A stretch of 64,000 nt of DNA from Microbulbifer sp. YPW16 (GTDB taxonomy: Bacteria; Pseudomonadota; Gammaproteobacteria; Pseudomonadales; Cellvibrionaceae), in contig NZ_CP089928.1 in the NCBI RefSeq assembly GCF_021290385.1, forward strand, positions 2,154,501 to 2,218,500, given 5' to 3'. This document shows, one piece after another, positions 1-9,624 of the stretch. The translations under genes were made by a program, and so were the position numbers. The notes under the pieces are model-generated. The model did no database searches. It had not been told where the DNA came from and saw only the letters and a list, made by a program, of their open reading frames with translations. Positions within the stretch are counted from its first letter, which is position 1. Every line of letters begins with the position of its first letter.

Positions 1-72
1 GCTGACCCAGCTGTAGGGAACCTGCTCTCGACGCCGGCAGGCAAGAGAAATCAAGTTACGCCCGTTTTCCCT

Positions 73-148
73 GTAGGGGCGGACCTCGTGTCCGCCCGGC
101 CACAGTGCACGGCCACAGGACCCGGGCGAACACAAGGTTCGCCCCTAC
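73..148. repeat. REPIN: two inverted GTAG-headed palindromes
   Basis: A plus-oriented element (73-97) has GTAG, then a GGGCGGAC / GTCCGCCC stem with a CTCGT loop. A minus-oriented element (124-148) has stem GGGCGAAC / GTTCGCCC. The GTAG ends face outward and the pair spans 76 bp. The two arms belong to different stem classes. This fits REP/REPIN elements mobilised in trans by RAYT transposases. Confidence 0.8.
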
Positions 149-180
149 GGTTTATTCGCATTGGATTTACAGCTCACTCC

Positions 181-203
181 GTAGGAGCGGCCGCTGGCCG
201 CGA
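181..203 (+). repeat. Single REP, GCGGCC class
   Basis: GTAGGAGCGG followed by CCGCTGGCCGCGA forms the GCGGCC-GCT-GGCCGC palindrome headed by GTAG. The same element recurs many times in the window. It lies just past the stop of the esterase gene. Confidence 0.8.
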
Positions 204-224
204 CCGGGCACGCCTGGGTTTGGG

Positions 225-1160
225 CTATGACAGCCCGTGCACAAACTCCGCCGTATGGCGGTAGAAGCGCGCACAGGCATCCGGCACCAGGGCCTCCATA
301 TTCAGGAAGGCGTGGATCATGTTATCGAAATGCAGGCACTGTGCCTCCACGCCGGCATCGTTGAGCCGTTTTACGTAGGCAATCCCCTCATCCCGCAAGG
401 GGCAGAACTCCGCGGTGACAACCAGGCTAGGCGGCAGGTTGGCGGTGAACTCGCCATAAAGGGGGGAGCACTGGCTGCGGTTCTCCGCCCCCTGGAAATA
501 ATTGTCGAAATACCAGCCGATCTTTTCCTTTTCCAGCAGGTAACCGCTGCCATTCTCCACAATGGAGGGCAGCTGCATGGTGTAGTCCAGGCTCGGGTAA
601 ATAAGCACCTGGCCGGCCACATTGTGGCGCTCGTGCTGTAGCAGGCGGCAGGCGCTGGCGGTCATGGCGCCGCCGCCGGAATCGCCCACCAGGATCCAGT
701 GGCCATTGTGAACGATGCCCTTCCGGTCCAGTGCCGGGCCGGCACCGCGCACTACGGTCAGCAGGTCTTCCACACCGGCCGGGAAGGGGTTTTCAGGGGC
801 CAGCCGGTAATCGACAGAGATCACCGTACGCTCGCAGGCAGCTGCTATGCGGCGGCAGATGGGATCGTACACGGTCACACTGCCGGCCATATGGCCACCG
901 CCGTGGCTGAAGATGATTGCCGGCCCGGGGGACATTGTTTCCGGCTGGTAGATCCGCACCGGCACATTGTAATGCTTGCCCGGCACCACGGTTTCGCACA
1001 CGGCCATATCCGGGCCCGCCTCGACGAAGCCACGGGTCAGGTTGGCCAGCCCCTCGCGGGCAGTGATGGGCGTGGGCTCGAAGCCCGCGGCCTTCAGCTG
1101 TTCCAGCTGGGCATTGAAGCCCTGCAGCCACTCCTCCAGTTTTGCATCAAGCTGTCGCAT
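225..1160 (-). CDS. Alpha/beta hydrolase, HSL (family IV) esterase
   Basis: A 311-residue cytoplasmic esterase/lipase of the hormone-sensitive-lipase type, probably cleaving short-chain carboxylic esters; the substrate is unknown. The oxyanion-hole motif HGGG is at about residues 86-89, the nucleophile elbow GDSGGG has Ser about 161, and the likely acid and base are Asp about 257 (PLRDEG) and His about 283 (MIHAF). No signal peptide is visible. I chose the ATG at 1160 because it overlaps the end of the upstream MFS gene by 14 nt and follows a GTGAGG ribosome site; an in-frame start at 1181 is possible. The overlap implies translational coupling to the transporter, so the pair may import and then hydrolyse an ester. 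Confidence 0.85.
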   Translation of the reverse strand: MRQLDAKLEEWLQGFNAQLEQLKAAGFEPTPITAREGLANLTRGFVEAGPDMAVCETVVPGKHYNVPVRIYQPETMSPGPAIIFSHGGGHMAGSVTVYDPICRRIAAACERTVISVDYRLAPENPFPAGVEDLLTVVRGAGPALDRKGIVHNGHWILVGDSGGGAMTASACRLLQHERHNVAGQVLIYPSLDYTMQLPSIVENGSGYLLEKEKIGWYFDNYFQGAENRSQCSPLYGEFTANLPPSLVVTAEFCPLRDEGIAYVKRLNDAGVEAQCLHFDNMIHAFLNMEALVPDACARFYRHTAEFVHGLS

Positions 1161-2373
1161 TTTCCTCACCACCCTCCTCATTCACGGCTTCTGTTTTTTC
1201 TTCGCTAACCCCGCGGCCGGACTCCGGCAACAGGAACGAGAATACGAACAGGGATGCGGAGCAGGCCACGGCAAAGTAGGCCGCCAGCGCTGGCTCGCCA
1301 CTCATGTCCGCCAGTAATCCCGCGGCGTAAATCAGCAGGGTCGCGATCAGGTAAGAGATAGACCAGAACATGGCGAAAGTGACGGTGATACGCCCCGGCG
1401 TCATGCCCGGCAGTTCCTGCGGCAGCGTCACCAGCGCGGTCATGGGCAGGAACATAAAGTACCCTGCCAGCGCCGCCGCGGCATAGGCAATCACCGGGTT
1501 GCGACTGGCCAGCATCAGGGCGGCGAAGATCACCAGCGCCAGCCCCGCGTAACGCAGCACCGGCAGGCGCAACGGGTAGCGTTTGGTGACGATAATACCG
1601 GCCACCGTGCCCACCATACCGGCGGCGATCATCACTGCCGACAGGTGGCTGCTGGCCACGGCAAAGCCGTCAATCAGGGGAAACAGCGAGAAGACCGCGA
1701 TGTAGCAGGTCAGCACGCCGCAATAAGCCAGCGGCAGCCACCAGTTGAATCCCTCCCGTACCCCCTCGCGCAGGCCATATTTTTCCACCGGCGCATCGCC
1801 GGGGCGGTTGCCATCAAGGGAAAAGTTCTCTGCCGCCAGCCACCACAGCAGGGCCAGTGCCACCACCATGATGCCGTACAGGCCCACCACCGACTCCCAG
1901 CTCCCCAGCCAGGTGGTCAACGCACCCGTGGACAACAGCGCAAGCAGGTTGCCGGTATTGAAAGCGGCCGCGTTGATCCCGTTGACCAGCGGGCGTTCCT
2001 CGGCGGCAAAATAATGCAGTACCACCGGGTTGAAATAGACAATGGCCAGCGCACCACCCAGGCCCAGCGCCAACCGCGACAGCAACCAGCTGCTGTAGTC
2101 ACCGGCGAAAGCGCCGATGCCACCGGCAGCAATCAGCAACATGGCCAGCGTGAAAGCGCGCTTGGCACCCAGCCGCACCAACACCATGGCCGCCGCCAGG
2201 TTGCCCACGATCTTGGCGATGGTGATCATCAGGCTGCCCCAGGTGGCGTTGGCAAAGCCCTCCTCACCGAATGAGGCCTGGATCTGCGGCGTCAGCATCG
2301 CGCCGGAGACCCAGGATGCGGCGAACAGCGCATAGGCGCTGAACATCAGAATTTCCAGCAGGTATTTTTTCAT
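1147..2373 (-). CDS. MFS transporter
   Basis: A 408-residue major facilitator superfamily permease of the inner membrane with about 12 hydrophobic segments, the usual length for the family. It starts MKKYLLEILMFSAYALF. The frame stays open further upstream to 2676, but that part translates a REP hairpin and is rejected as coding. No specificity motif is recognisable. The C-terminal tail is short and acidic (EEGGEE). It is the first gene of a two-gene unit with the esterase, whose start lies inside its 3' end. The REPIN at 2431-2504 separates it from the sensor kinase gene on the same strand, so the two may not share full-length mRNA. Confidence 0.85.
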   Translation of the reverse strand: MKKYLLEILMFSAYALFAASWVSGAMLTPQIQASFGEEGFANATWGSLMITIAKIVGNLAAAMVLVRLGAKRAFTLAMLLIAAGGIGAFAGDYSSWLLSRLALGLGGALAIVYFNPVVLHYFAAEERPLVNGINAAAFNTGNLLALLSTGALTTWLGSWESVVGLYGIMVVALALLWWLAAENFSLDGNRPGDAPVEKYGLREGVREGFNWWLPLAYCGVLTCYIAVFSLFPLIDGFAVASSHLSAVMIAAGMVGTVAGIIVTKRYPLRLPVLRYAGLALVIFAALMLASRNPVIAYAAAALAGYFMFLPMTALVTLPQELPGMTPGRITVTFAMFWSISYLIATLLIYAAGLLADMSGEPALAAYFAVACSASLFVFSFLLPESGRGVSEEKTEAVNEEGGEENATA

Positions 2374-2430
2374 TATTTTCGGTACCTCGTTGTTGTCATC
2401 ATCGCCCCCGGCAGATAACAGGGGATTGCC

Positions 2431-2504
2431 GTAGGAGCGGCCCATGGCCGCGATCTGGCTGCGGACATGCCATCCGGAAAATCGCGGCCATGGGCCGCTC
2501 CTAC
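2431..2504. repeat. REPIN, GCGGCC class, 74 bp
   Basis: Two copies of GTAGGAGCGG-CCCATGGCCGCGAT face each other (2431-2454 plus, 2481-2504 minus), with GTAG at both outer ends and a 26-bp spacer. The arms are complementary over 24 bp, so a long hairpin could form in the mRNA between the kinase and the MFS gene. Confidence 0.9.
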
Positions 2505-2545
2505 AGGGTTCTTCCGGATAGACTGCGCGTGACACCTGCCCGCCG

Positions 2546-5500
2546 CTATACGACCTTGGTCGCAGGGCCCTCGCCGACCGCCCCCGCCAGGTCGCGCTGG
2601 CGCGCCTGCAACAGGGCCCGCAATGCTGCCGGGCGCAGGGGTTTCTGCAGGAACTGCCAGCCGCGCTGCTGGGCACTGGCCTTCACGGTATCGGTATTTT
2701 CCGCGGAAATGATCACGCAGGGCACGGTGGTGCCCCAGTACTCCATCAGCTCCCGCGCCAGGGCGATCCCGTCGCATTCGTCGTCCAGGTGGAAGTCCAT
2801 CAGCAACAGGTCCGGTTGCGCCATGGCCAGCGCCTCTTCGCGGCCCAGGGCGCAGCGCAGCTGGCAACCCCAGCCGCCCAGCAGCGCCTGCATCGCCTCG
2901 AGGATGGCGGGTTCATTGTCCACGCACAGCACATCCAGGTTGAGGCTGCGACCCGCGGGGCGCGCCGCAGCCGGGATCACCTGGCCACCGGTGACCGGTT
3001 GCGCCTGGGGCAACAGCACCCGGAAAACGCTGCCATGCCCGGGGGCGGAGGACAGGCTGATGGGCGATTCCAGCAACCGGCACAGCCGCTCCACCGTGGC
3101 CAGGCCCAGGCCATAGCCATGCTCGCGCTCGACGCCACCGAGACGACAGAACTCGCGGAAAATATCCCGCTGCTGCGAGGCCTCGATACCACTGCCGGTA
3201 TCCCACACTTCCAGCGAGACGCCGCTGCCGCGGCGGCGCACCGCCAGCAGCACGCCACCCTCACGGGTGTACTTCACCGCGTTGTCGAGCAGGTTCTGCA
3301 CCACCCGCCGCAGCATTTTCTCATCGGTATGTACCCAGGCATCGCTGGGGCGATAGCGCAGCTGGATACCGCGAGCCTCGGCGGCCAGGCGCGCCTGGGC
3401 CACCGCGTCGTCGAGAATCCGGTCCAGCGGCACCGGCTGGATCTTCGGGTGAATGTCCCCGGCGTCCATACGCGCAATCTGCAGCATATCGGTGATCAGC
3501 TGTTCCGCCGCGGCCAGGGCGCTGTCGGCCCGGGTCAACAGGCGACGGCTGTCCTGGTCCAGCTGGCGCGCGGAGAGGGCATCGAGGAACAGGCGGCCGG
3601 CATTGAGCGGCTGCACCAGGTCGTGGCTGGCCGCTGCCAGGAACCGGGTCTTGCCGGCACTGGCGGCGTGCAGCTCGCTGTTGAGCTGCTCCAGCTCGGC
3701 GGTGCGCGCCGTCACCTTCTGCTCCAGGGAATCCCGCACCTCGGTGAGTTCCGCCAGCGCATTCTGGTAATCGGAAACGTCGGTGTAAGTGGTTACAAAC
3801 CCGCCGCCCGGTAACGGATTGCCGCGGATCTCCAGTACCGTGCCATCAGTGCGGTGCCGCTGTACACGGTAGGCCGTGCCCGCACGCAGGTGGTCGACGC
3901 GCTTCTGTACATGCATCTCCACCGCCCCCGGCCCGCACTCGCCGCGACTGGCGTTGTAGCGCACCAGTTCGGCCACCGGCTGGCCCACATAGATCATTTC
4001 CTGCGGATAGCGGAACAGCTCCACATAGCGCCGGTTCCAGGCCACCAGGTTGAGGTTGGCATCCACCACCGAGATGCCCTGGTCGATATTGTCGATGCTG
4101 CTCTGCAGCAGGCCGCGGCCAAACTGGTAGATGGCCGAGGCCTGCTCCAGTGTCTGCGCGCCATCCTCGCTGCCCAGCGGCTGGCGCACCAGGCGCCGGG
4201 CACTGGTGGAGCCGACGATCCCGGCCAGGATCTTCTCCACCGTTTCCCGATAGACGTCTGCGGTGGGCTCGGTTATCCCGGGACCGGCCGCACCCGGCGC
4301 ACCGGTTTCAATACCGCTGAAGGTGCGGGCGGCGGCATCGTCACCGACAAACCGCGCCAGCAGGGCCCGCAGCCGCTCCCGGTCCACCGGCACCTCGGCG
4401 CCGCCGCGATGCAGCGGTCGCCAGCGGTCCAGCAGCACCGACACCAGCAGCAGCACCAGCATATTCAGGCCCAGGCCGAACAGGGCGGCAATCGACAGCG
4501 GGTTCCAGGCCAGTCCCAGCGCCGCGGATACCAGGTCATTCCCGCCCAGGGCCGCCGGCAGCGCCGACAGGGACCAGACGGCGGCACCAACTGCGAGGCC
4601 GGCCACCACGCCGCCGGCGCGCAGGCGCGGCCAGTGCCCCGGCCAGCACACGGCCGCCAGCATCGAGGGTGCCAGCTGGGCCACCAGCGCCAGGGACAGC
4701 AGGCCAAAGGTACCCAGCCGCACGCCGGCGTCCATGATCTCGTTGAAACCAAAGGCGGCCAGCATGATCACCGCAATGATGACCCGCCGCACCCGCCGCA
4801 GGTCGGAGCCCAGTGCGCCCTGGCCGGCAGCGCCCGCCTGAGCCCGCAGGCGCTGCAGCCAGAAAGGCACCACCAGCGTATTGGCAATCATGGTGGACAG
4901 GGCGATGGTGGCGATGATCACCATGCTGGAACCGGCCGAGAGCCCGCCCACAAATGCGAAGAGGGCCAGCGCCGGCGAGCCGCTCTGCAGGGGAATGCCG
5001 AGCACGAAGCGCTCCGGGTTGGCCTGGCTGTCCGGCAGCCACAACAGGCCACCGTAACCCACCACCAGGATGGCGGCGGACAGGATCCCCAGGTAGAGGG
5101 GGATCAGCTTGCGCACCGGGCCGATATCCCGCTCGCTGTCACTCTCGATCATCAGGATATGGAACTGCCGCGGCAGGCAGAACATGGCGGCCATCCCCAG
5201 CACCACCACCGCCAGGAAGCCGGTGTCCGCGGGCCGCTGGCTCTCCAGGCGCGCCGCGCGCTCACTGGTCAGCGCCTCGCGCACCAGGTCCGCCGCACCG
5301 TCGTAGGCACCACCCAGCACGAACCAGGCCACCGCCGCGATCGCGCCGATCTTCACCAGTGCCTCGAAGGCCACCGCCAGCAACATGCCATTGCGGTGCT
5401 CGCTGCTGTTGATATGGCGGGTGCCGAACAGCAGGGCGAAGGCGCCGAGGGTGACACTGACCAGCCCGGTCACCACGGAGGAATTGAGCTCCCCGCTGTC

Positions 5501-5935
5501 CCCAAGGAACAGGAAACTGTCCGCAACGGCACGTAACTGCAGGGCCAGGTAGGGCAGAATGGCCACGAGGGCGAGCACTGCGACCGCCGCCGCGAGCCAG
5601 GCCGAACCGCCGAACTGCGCGCTGATAAAGTCGGCAATGGAGGTTGAGCCCTGCTGCTTGGACAGCCTGACAAACCGGGCCAGCAGCGGCGCGCCGAAAA
5701 CCAGCATCAGGGTGGCACCGACAAATGTGGGCGGCACCAGCCAGCCTTCCTCCACCGCCTGCGCCGGGGTACCGAAGAACATCCAGGCACTGGTGTAGGT
5801 ACCGGCCAGGGCGAGCATCAGTGGCTTGAACGGGCGGATACGCGCCGCCGGCAGGCGGTCACCCCAGAAGGCAATGGCAAACAGGAGCAGCAGGTAGGCC
5901 AGGGCCACGGCTGCCAGTGTGGTCAGGCTAAACAA
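2546..5935 (-). CDS. Symporter-PAS-histidine kinase-receiver hybrid sensor
   Basis: An 1129-residue membrane sensor. Residues 1-505 form a sodium/solute-symporter (SSF) like domain with about 13 membrane segments. A short linker is followed by a PAS domain (about 610-725), a coiled coil (725-760), HisKA with phospho-acceptor His771 (SHDLVQPLN), a HATPase with N-box Asn881 (QNLLDNAVKYT) and G-box GYGLGLA, and a C-terminal receiver with Asp1047 (LLMDFHL) and Lys1098. The build resembles CbrA-like sensors that couple nutrient uptake to phosphorelay, but with an added receiver. I chose a TTG start at 5935 because AGGTG lies upstream and no in-frame ATG or GTG precedes it nearby. It is divergent from a TonB receptor, and no separate response regulator or phosphotransfer protein lies nearby. 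Confidence 0.93.
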   Translation of the reverse strand: MFSLTTLAAVALAYLLLLFAIAFWGDRLPAARIRPFKPLMLALAGTYTSAWMFFGTPAQAVEEGWLVPPTFVGATLMLVFGAPLLARFVRLSKQQGSTSIADFISAQFGGSAWLAAAVAVLALVAILPYLALQLRAVADSFLFLGDSGELNSSVVTGLVSVTLGAFALLFGTRHINSSEHRNGMLLAVAFEALVKIGAIAAVAWFVLGGAYDGAADLVREALTSERAARLESQRPADTGFLAVVVLGMAAMFCLPRQFHILMIESDSERDIGPVRKLIPLYLGILSAAILVVGYGGLLWLPDSQANPERFVLGIPLQSGSPALALFAFVGGLSAGSSMVIIATIALSTMIANTLVVPFWLQRLRAQAGAAGQGALGSDLRRVRRVIIAVIMLAAFGFNEIMDAGVRLGTFGLLSLALVAQLAPSMLAAVCWPGHWPRLRAGGVVAGLAVGAAVWSLSALPAALGGNDLVSAALGLAWNPLSIAALFGLGLNMLVLLLVSVLLDRWRPLHRGGAEVPVDRERLRALLARFVGDDAAARTFSGIETGAPGAAGPGITEPTADVYRETVEKILAGIVGSTSARRLVRQPLGSEDGAQTLEQASAIYQFGRGLLQSSIDNIDQGISVVDANLNLVAWNRRYVELFRYPQEMIYVGQPVAELVRYNASRGECGPGAVEMHVQKRVDHLRAGTAYRVQRHRTDGTVLEIRGNPLPGGGFVTTYTDVSDYQNALAELTEVRDSLEQKVTARTAELEQLNSELHAASAGKTRFLAAASHDLVQPLNAGRLFLDALSARQLDQDSRRLLTRADSALAAAEQLITDMLQIARMDAGDIHPKIQPVPLDRILDDAVAQARLAAEARGIQLRYRPSDAWVHTDEKMLRRVVQNLLDNAVKYTREGGVLLAVRRRGSGVSLEVWDTGSGIEASQQRDIFREFCRLGGVEREHGYGLGLATVERLCRLLESPISLSSAPGHGSVFRVLLPQAQPVTGGQVIPAAARPAGRSLNLDVLCVDNEPAILEAMQALLGGWGCQLRCALGREEALAMAQPDLLLMDFHLDDECDGIALARELMEYWGTTVPCVIISAENTDTVKASAQQRGWQFLQKPLRPAALRALLQARQRDLAGAVGEGPATKVV

Positions 5936-6169
5936 ACGCGCACACCTAATCGTTTTTGTTTATTCTTTTTAACTGCCCGCGCTGGGCGGGCAGTTGCGAC
6001 CGCGGGGTATTCCCGCCGGTTTCGTCAAACCTTACCCCAGCCAGTGACAGTTGTCCTCCACCCGCAGCTGTAACCGCGTCATACCTTGGTCTAACAGGCA
6101 AGTGGGCCATGAGCGGATACAGTGGAACCATCGATAAAAACCATAAATTGGTGAATGGAGAGTGCCACG

Positions 6170-8377
6170 ATGAGAGCAATAAAATTCCACCCCCTGGCCG
6201 CCGGCGTAATGCTGGCCTGCGGCGCCACCTTCAGCTACGCCCAACAGCCGGCGCTGGAGGAAGTCACCGTGACCGCGCAGAAGCGTGAGCAGTCCCTGCA
6301 GGAAGTTCCGGTGGCCGTGACCGCGATCAGCGAAGACGTGCTGATGCAGAACGGCGTCAGCGACCTGACCGATATCCAGAAGCTGTCCCCGAACACCACC
6401 CTGCAGGCCAGCCGCGGCACCAACTCTACCCTGACTGCCTATATCCGCGGCATCGGCCAGCAGGATCCGCTGTGGGGCTTCGAGCCGGGTGTTGGTATCT
6501 ACGTGGATGACGTTTACCTGGCTCGCCCACAGGGCGCTGTACTGGACATCCTCGACGTTGAGCGCGTGGAAGTCCTGCGCGGCCCGCAGGGTACCCTGTA
6601 CGGCAAGAACACCATCGGTGGTGCGGTCAAATACGTCACCAAGAAGATGACCGGTGACCCGACCCTCCGTGTCAGCGGCGCCCTGGGCAGCTACAGCCAG
6701 ACCGACCTGAAAGTGGCCGGCTCCACCGCCATCGCCGACGGCGTCTACCTGGGCGGCGCCATCGCCAGCTTCCAGCGCGACGGCTATGGCGAGAACGTCA
6801 TCACCGGGGACGAGCAGTACAACAAAGACGTGGTCAGTGCCCGGGCAGCCCTGGAACTCAACCCGTCGGACGACCTCTGGGTGCGTATTGCCGCAGACCA
6901 GACCACAGACAAATCCGCACCCAAGCACGGCCATCGCTTTGCCCCGGGCCTGGCTGGCGAGCCGGTGCTCGATAGCGTCTACGACACCCAGTCCAACATG
7001 CTGTACGACAACCTGGTGGAAACCAGCGGTGCTTCTGTTACCGCCGAGTGGGACGTCTCTGACAGTGTCACCCTCAAGTCCACCACTGCCTACCGCCAGG
7101 GTGAGACCGAGACCGCCATCGACTTCGACAGTGTCAATCGCCCGGACTTCGATGTGCCGGCCTACTACGAGGACGACCAGACCTCGCAGGAATTCCAGCT
7201 GAACTGGACCGGTACCAACTCCGACCTGGTAACCGGCATTTACTACTACACCGGTACCGCCGCCGGTGCCTTTGACGCAGTACTGGGTTACCTGAACCTC
7301 AACCCGGACCCCGCCAACCCGATTCTTCCGGTAGGCCTGACCCAACAGGTTGCCGGTTCCGTTGATACCACCAGCCTGTCGGCCTACGCCCACTACAACT
7401 GGAGCTTTGCTGCCGACTGGAACCTGAGCCTCGGCGGTCGCTACACCCGCGACGAGAAAGATGCAGAAGTATTCAAGGGCAACTTTGCCGGCACCTACAG
7501 CCCGCTGTTCGCCAACAAGTACAAACCCGGCGGCGACCCGGCGATCTTCCTTGGCGCCCTGACCGACTATGAAAACAGTGACAGCTGGGGTGAGTTCACC
7601 CCGCATATCGGCATCGACCACCAGATCGACGACGACACCATGGTCTACGCGACCTATAGCGCTGGCTTCAAGAGTGGCGGTTTCGACATGCGTGGCGATG
7701 CCAGCCAGCTGCCGTCAACTGTTGACGGCTTTGACCCGGAGACCGTCGATACCTATGAATTCGGTGTGAAATCGGATCTCTTCGACAATCGCCTGCGCCT
7801 GAACGCCGCCGCATTCCGCGCTGACTACAAAGATATGCAGGTAACTGTTCAGCAGTTCGTCGAGGGTGGTGGCTTTGCCAGTGCCGTGCTGAACGCCGGT
7901 GAGGCCCGGATCCAGGGCCTTGAACTGGAAGCAACGCTCGCCATGACTGACAACCTCATGGCCAACCTGGCCCTGGGTTACGCTGATACTGAATTCCTGG
8001 AATTCATCACCGGCGGCGTGGACGTATCCGATCAGCGCGACCTGCAGAACACCCCGGATACCACCGCGATGTTCCAGCTGAACTATTCCCTGCCCTTCCA
8101 GAGCGGTGCGGAACTGGTCATCAACCCGACCATCTCCTACCGTGCCGATACGCAGATTTTCGAAACACCCAGCCTGCTGGACCAGGAGGCCTATACCCTG
8201 GTGGACATGACAGCCACCTACTACAGCCCGGACAGCAGCTGGCAGCTGGGCCTGGTGGGCAAAAACCTGGCCGATGAGGAATACCGCATCGCCGGTTACG
8301 CCTTCGGCGGGCCATTCGATACCGGGTTCTACGGTGCCCCGCGCACCATCGCCCTGACCGGCAGCTACAACTTCTAA
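6170..8377 (+). CDS. TonB-dependent outer-membrane receptor
   Basis: A 735-residue outer-membrane receptor that would take up a large or scarce ligand using TonB energy. A signal peptide ends near ATFSYAQQ. The next segment, EEVTVTAQKREQSLQEVPV, is the typical start of a plug domain, GTLYGKNTIGGAV is the usual plug motif, and the chain ends in GSYNF, a beta-barrel terminal phenylalanine. The ATG at 6170 has GGAG nine bases upstream; the GTG fifteen bases earlier is less likely. The ligand cannot be read from sequence. Receptors of this subtype occur beside catabolic loci for plant, sterol or siderophore-like compounds, and the divergent sensor kinase may regulate it. Confidence 0.93.
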   Translation: MRAIKFHPLAAGVMLACGATFSYAQQPALEEVTVTAQKREQSLQEVPVAVTAISEDVLMQNGVSDLTDIQKLSPNTTLQASRGTNSTLTAYIRGIGQQDPLWGFEPGVGIYVDDVYLARPQGAVLDILDVERVEVLRGPQGTLYGKNTIGGAVKYVTKKMTGDPTLRVSGALGSYSQTDLKVAGSTAIADGVYLGGAIASFQRDGYGENVITGDEQYNKDVVSARAALELNPSDDLWVRIAADQTTDKSAPKHGHRFAPGLAGEPVLDSVYDTQSNMLYDNLVETSGASVTAEWDVSDSVTLKSTTAYRQGETETAIDFDSVNRPDFDVPAYYEDDQTSQEFQLNWTGTNSDLVTGIYYYTGTAAGAFDAVLGYLNLNPDPANPILPVGLTQQVAGSVDTTSLSAYAHYNWSFAADWNLSLGGRYTRDEKDAEVFKGNFAGTYSPLFANKYKPGGDPAIFLGALTDYENSDSWGEFTPHIGIDHQIDDDTMVYATYSAGFKSGGFDMRGDASQLPSTVDGFDPETVDTYEFGVKSDLFDNRLRLNAAAFRADYKDMQVTVQQFVEGGGFASAVLNAGEARIQGLELEATLAMTDNLMANLALGYADTEFLEFITGGVDVSDQRDLQNTPDTTAMFQLNYSLPFQSGAELVINPTISYRADTQIFETPSLLDQEAYTLVDMTATYYSPDSSWQLGLVGKNLADEEYRIAGYAFGGPFDTGFYGAPRTIALTGSYNF

Positions 8378-8448
8378 CCTTTCTTCTCACAGGAACTTTT
8401 CTCTCGGGGGAGCCGGATTGCTCCCCACGCTCCTTGAGCATACGACTT

Positions 8449-8479
8449 GCCGCGCTCCTTTCGGAGCGCGGCTTTTTTG
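8449..8479 (+). terminator. Rho-independent terminator after the TonB receptor
   Basis: A perfect 10-bp stem, GCCGCGCTCC / GGAGCGCGGC, with loop TTTC and a following TTTTTT run, 72 bases past the receptor stop codon. Confidence 0.92.
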
Positions 8480-8556
8480 TTTCTGTACCTCCCGTCCATC
8501 CTGGCACCGACGCTTACCGATATCCTGCCTTCCGGGTGATTACGTACGATTTCCTA

Positions 8557-8672
8557 GCAGGGGCGGACCTTGCGTCCGCCCGGCCGGCTACTGGGAAAAT
8601 ATCACCTGCAGTGGGTTGGCCACGGGATCGCGGGCTGTGCAGGAAAAGGGCGGACACGGGGTCCGCCCCTAC
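8557..8672. repeat. Inverted pair of REP elements, GGAC class
   Basis: Plus copy 8557-8581 (head GCAG rather than GTAG; loop CTTGC) and minus copy 8648-8672 ending CCCTAC. Heads face outward with a 66-bp spacer, longer than the usual REPIN. These elements fill most of the 440-base gap between the receptor terminator and the small lipoprotein. Confidence 0.75.
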
Positions 8673-8819
8673 AGGTTTGACGAAAGACCCGGCTGATGTG
8701 ATCGGCGTGGCTTTGCACAAATTGGCGCCGCAAGCCTCACATTGACACCTGGTTCCCCTAGGCTGTCAGGAGATGCATTGTTTTTCCGACTGAAAACCCG
8801 AAAACACGAGGTATCTGCG

Positions 8820-8996
8820 GTGCAGAAATTAGGTTGTATTCTGCTAGCAGTGGCCTTGGCGACAGGAGTTGCCGGTTGTGCCAGCACGACCGCGCCCGAG
8901 GGATCCCCCAGAGCACTGAGCCTGAACGGCCAGAAATTTCACTGTGTGGAACAGGAGCTGGAAACCAAAACGCTGGTGCGTTGCGTGCGCTCGTAA
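8820..8996 (+). CDS. Small lipoprotein
   Basis: A 58-residue lipoprotein precursor. The N-terminal hydrophobic stretch ends in the lipobox VAGC, giving a mature peptide of about 40 residues containing NGQKFHCVEQELETKT and a C-terminal RCVRS. Two cysteines remain in the mature part and could form a disulphide. GTG at 8820 is preferred because GAGG lies eight bases upstream and the signal sequence begins there; the in-frame ATG farther upstream would add an implausible leader. The function is unknown. Confidence 0.72.
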   Translation: MQKLGCILLAVALATGVAGCASTTAPEGSPRALSLNGQKFHCVEQELETKTLVRCVRS

Positions 8997-9025
8997 ACCG
9001 GTCGCGCCGGCGCAGGCACTCCAGG

Positions 9026-9538
9026 CTACTGGTCCGGCTCGCATTGCATACCGACCAGGAATACCGGCAACTGGCGCTTGCCCGCGTAGCCGATAAAACC
9101 GCCCGGCTCTTTCAGGAAGAAAAACCAGCCGGCGCGATCATTGCGACAGGCAAATACCCTGGTGCCCACCAGCTTTTGCCAGTGCCCGGTGCCGGCAAGC
9201 CTGAGGATCTCGCGGGCCCGCGCTTCGCTGTCGATGGTCCTGGCAATACCGGAACACTGCTCGAAGATCGGCTTGCCATCGAAAAGCACCTGCGTTTCCT
9301 CGGTATACAGGTTACGTAACTGGAAGCGACTGCCCTCACGGAAGAAGGCCGCAGCCAGGCGCCTGTGGGAGGCATCGCTGGCGATTACACCTACCGCCGG
9401 GTCTCCCTGGCAGGAGAGTGAAGTATGCCCGGTGGGCTTCGCTACCGGTGCACCGGGGGAAGCGCACCCGCCTGATATTGCAATTGTTACTGCGAAAGTG
9501 GCGAGCACGCCGGCCCGCACGATATTTCTGTTCAGCAT
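9026..9538 (-). CDS. Hypothetical lipoprotein
   Basis: A 170-residue protein with a signal peptide ending in the lipobox ISGGC, so probably anchored to the outer or inner membrane leaflet. The mature part has a Gly/Pro-rich linker and then a compact domain with four cysteines (LSCQGD, EQCSG, FACRND, MQCEPD), suggesting two disulphides. I recognise no family. It is convergent with the small lipoprotein at 8820, with only 29 bases between them. Confidence 0.75.
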   Translation of the reverse strand: MLNRNIVRAGVLATFAVTIAISGGCASPGAPVAKPTGHTSLSCQGDPAVGVIASDASHRRLAAAFFREGSRFQLRNLYTEETQVLFDGKPIFEQCSGIARTIDSEARAREILRLAGTGHWQKLVGTRVFACRNDRAGWFFFLKEPGGFIGYAGKRQLPVFLVGMQCEPDQ

Positions 9539-9624
9539 TGCTGCGCCAGTTTCTGCTATTGCCCGGTACAGCCTTAACTATACGATTTCCCCCTCGGGTA
9601 ATGAAAGCCGCCCGGGCATCGGTA

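Noticed and set aside
2374..2676. N-terminal extension of the MFS protein
   Set aside because: It translates the REPIN; the true N-terminus MKKYLLEIL has the first membrane segment.
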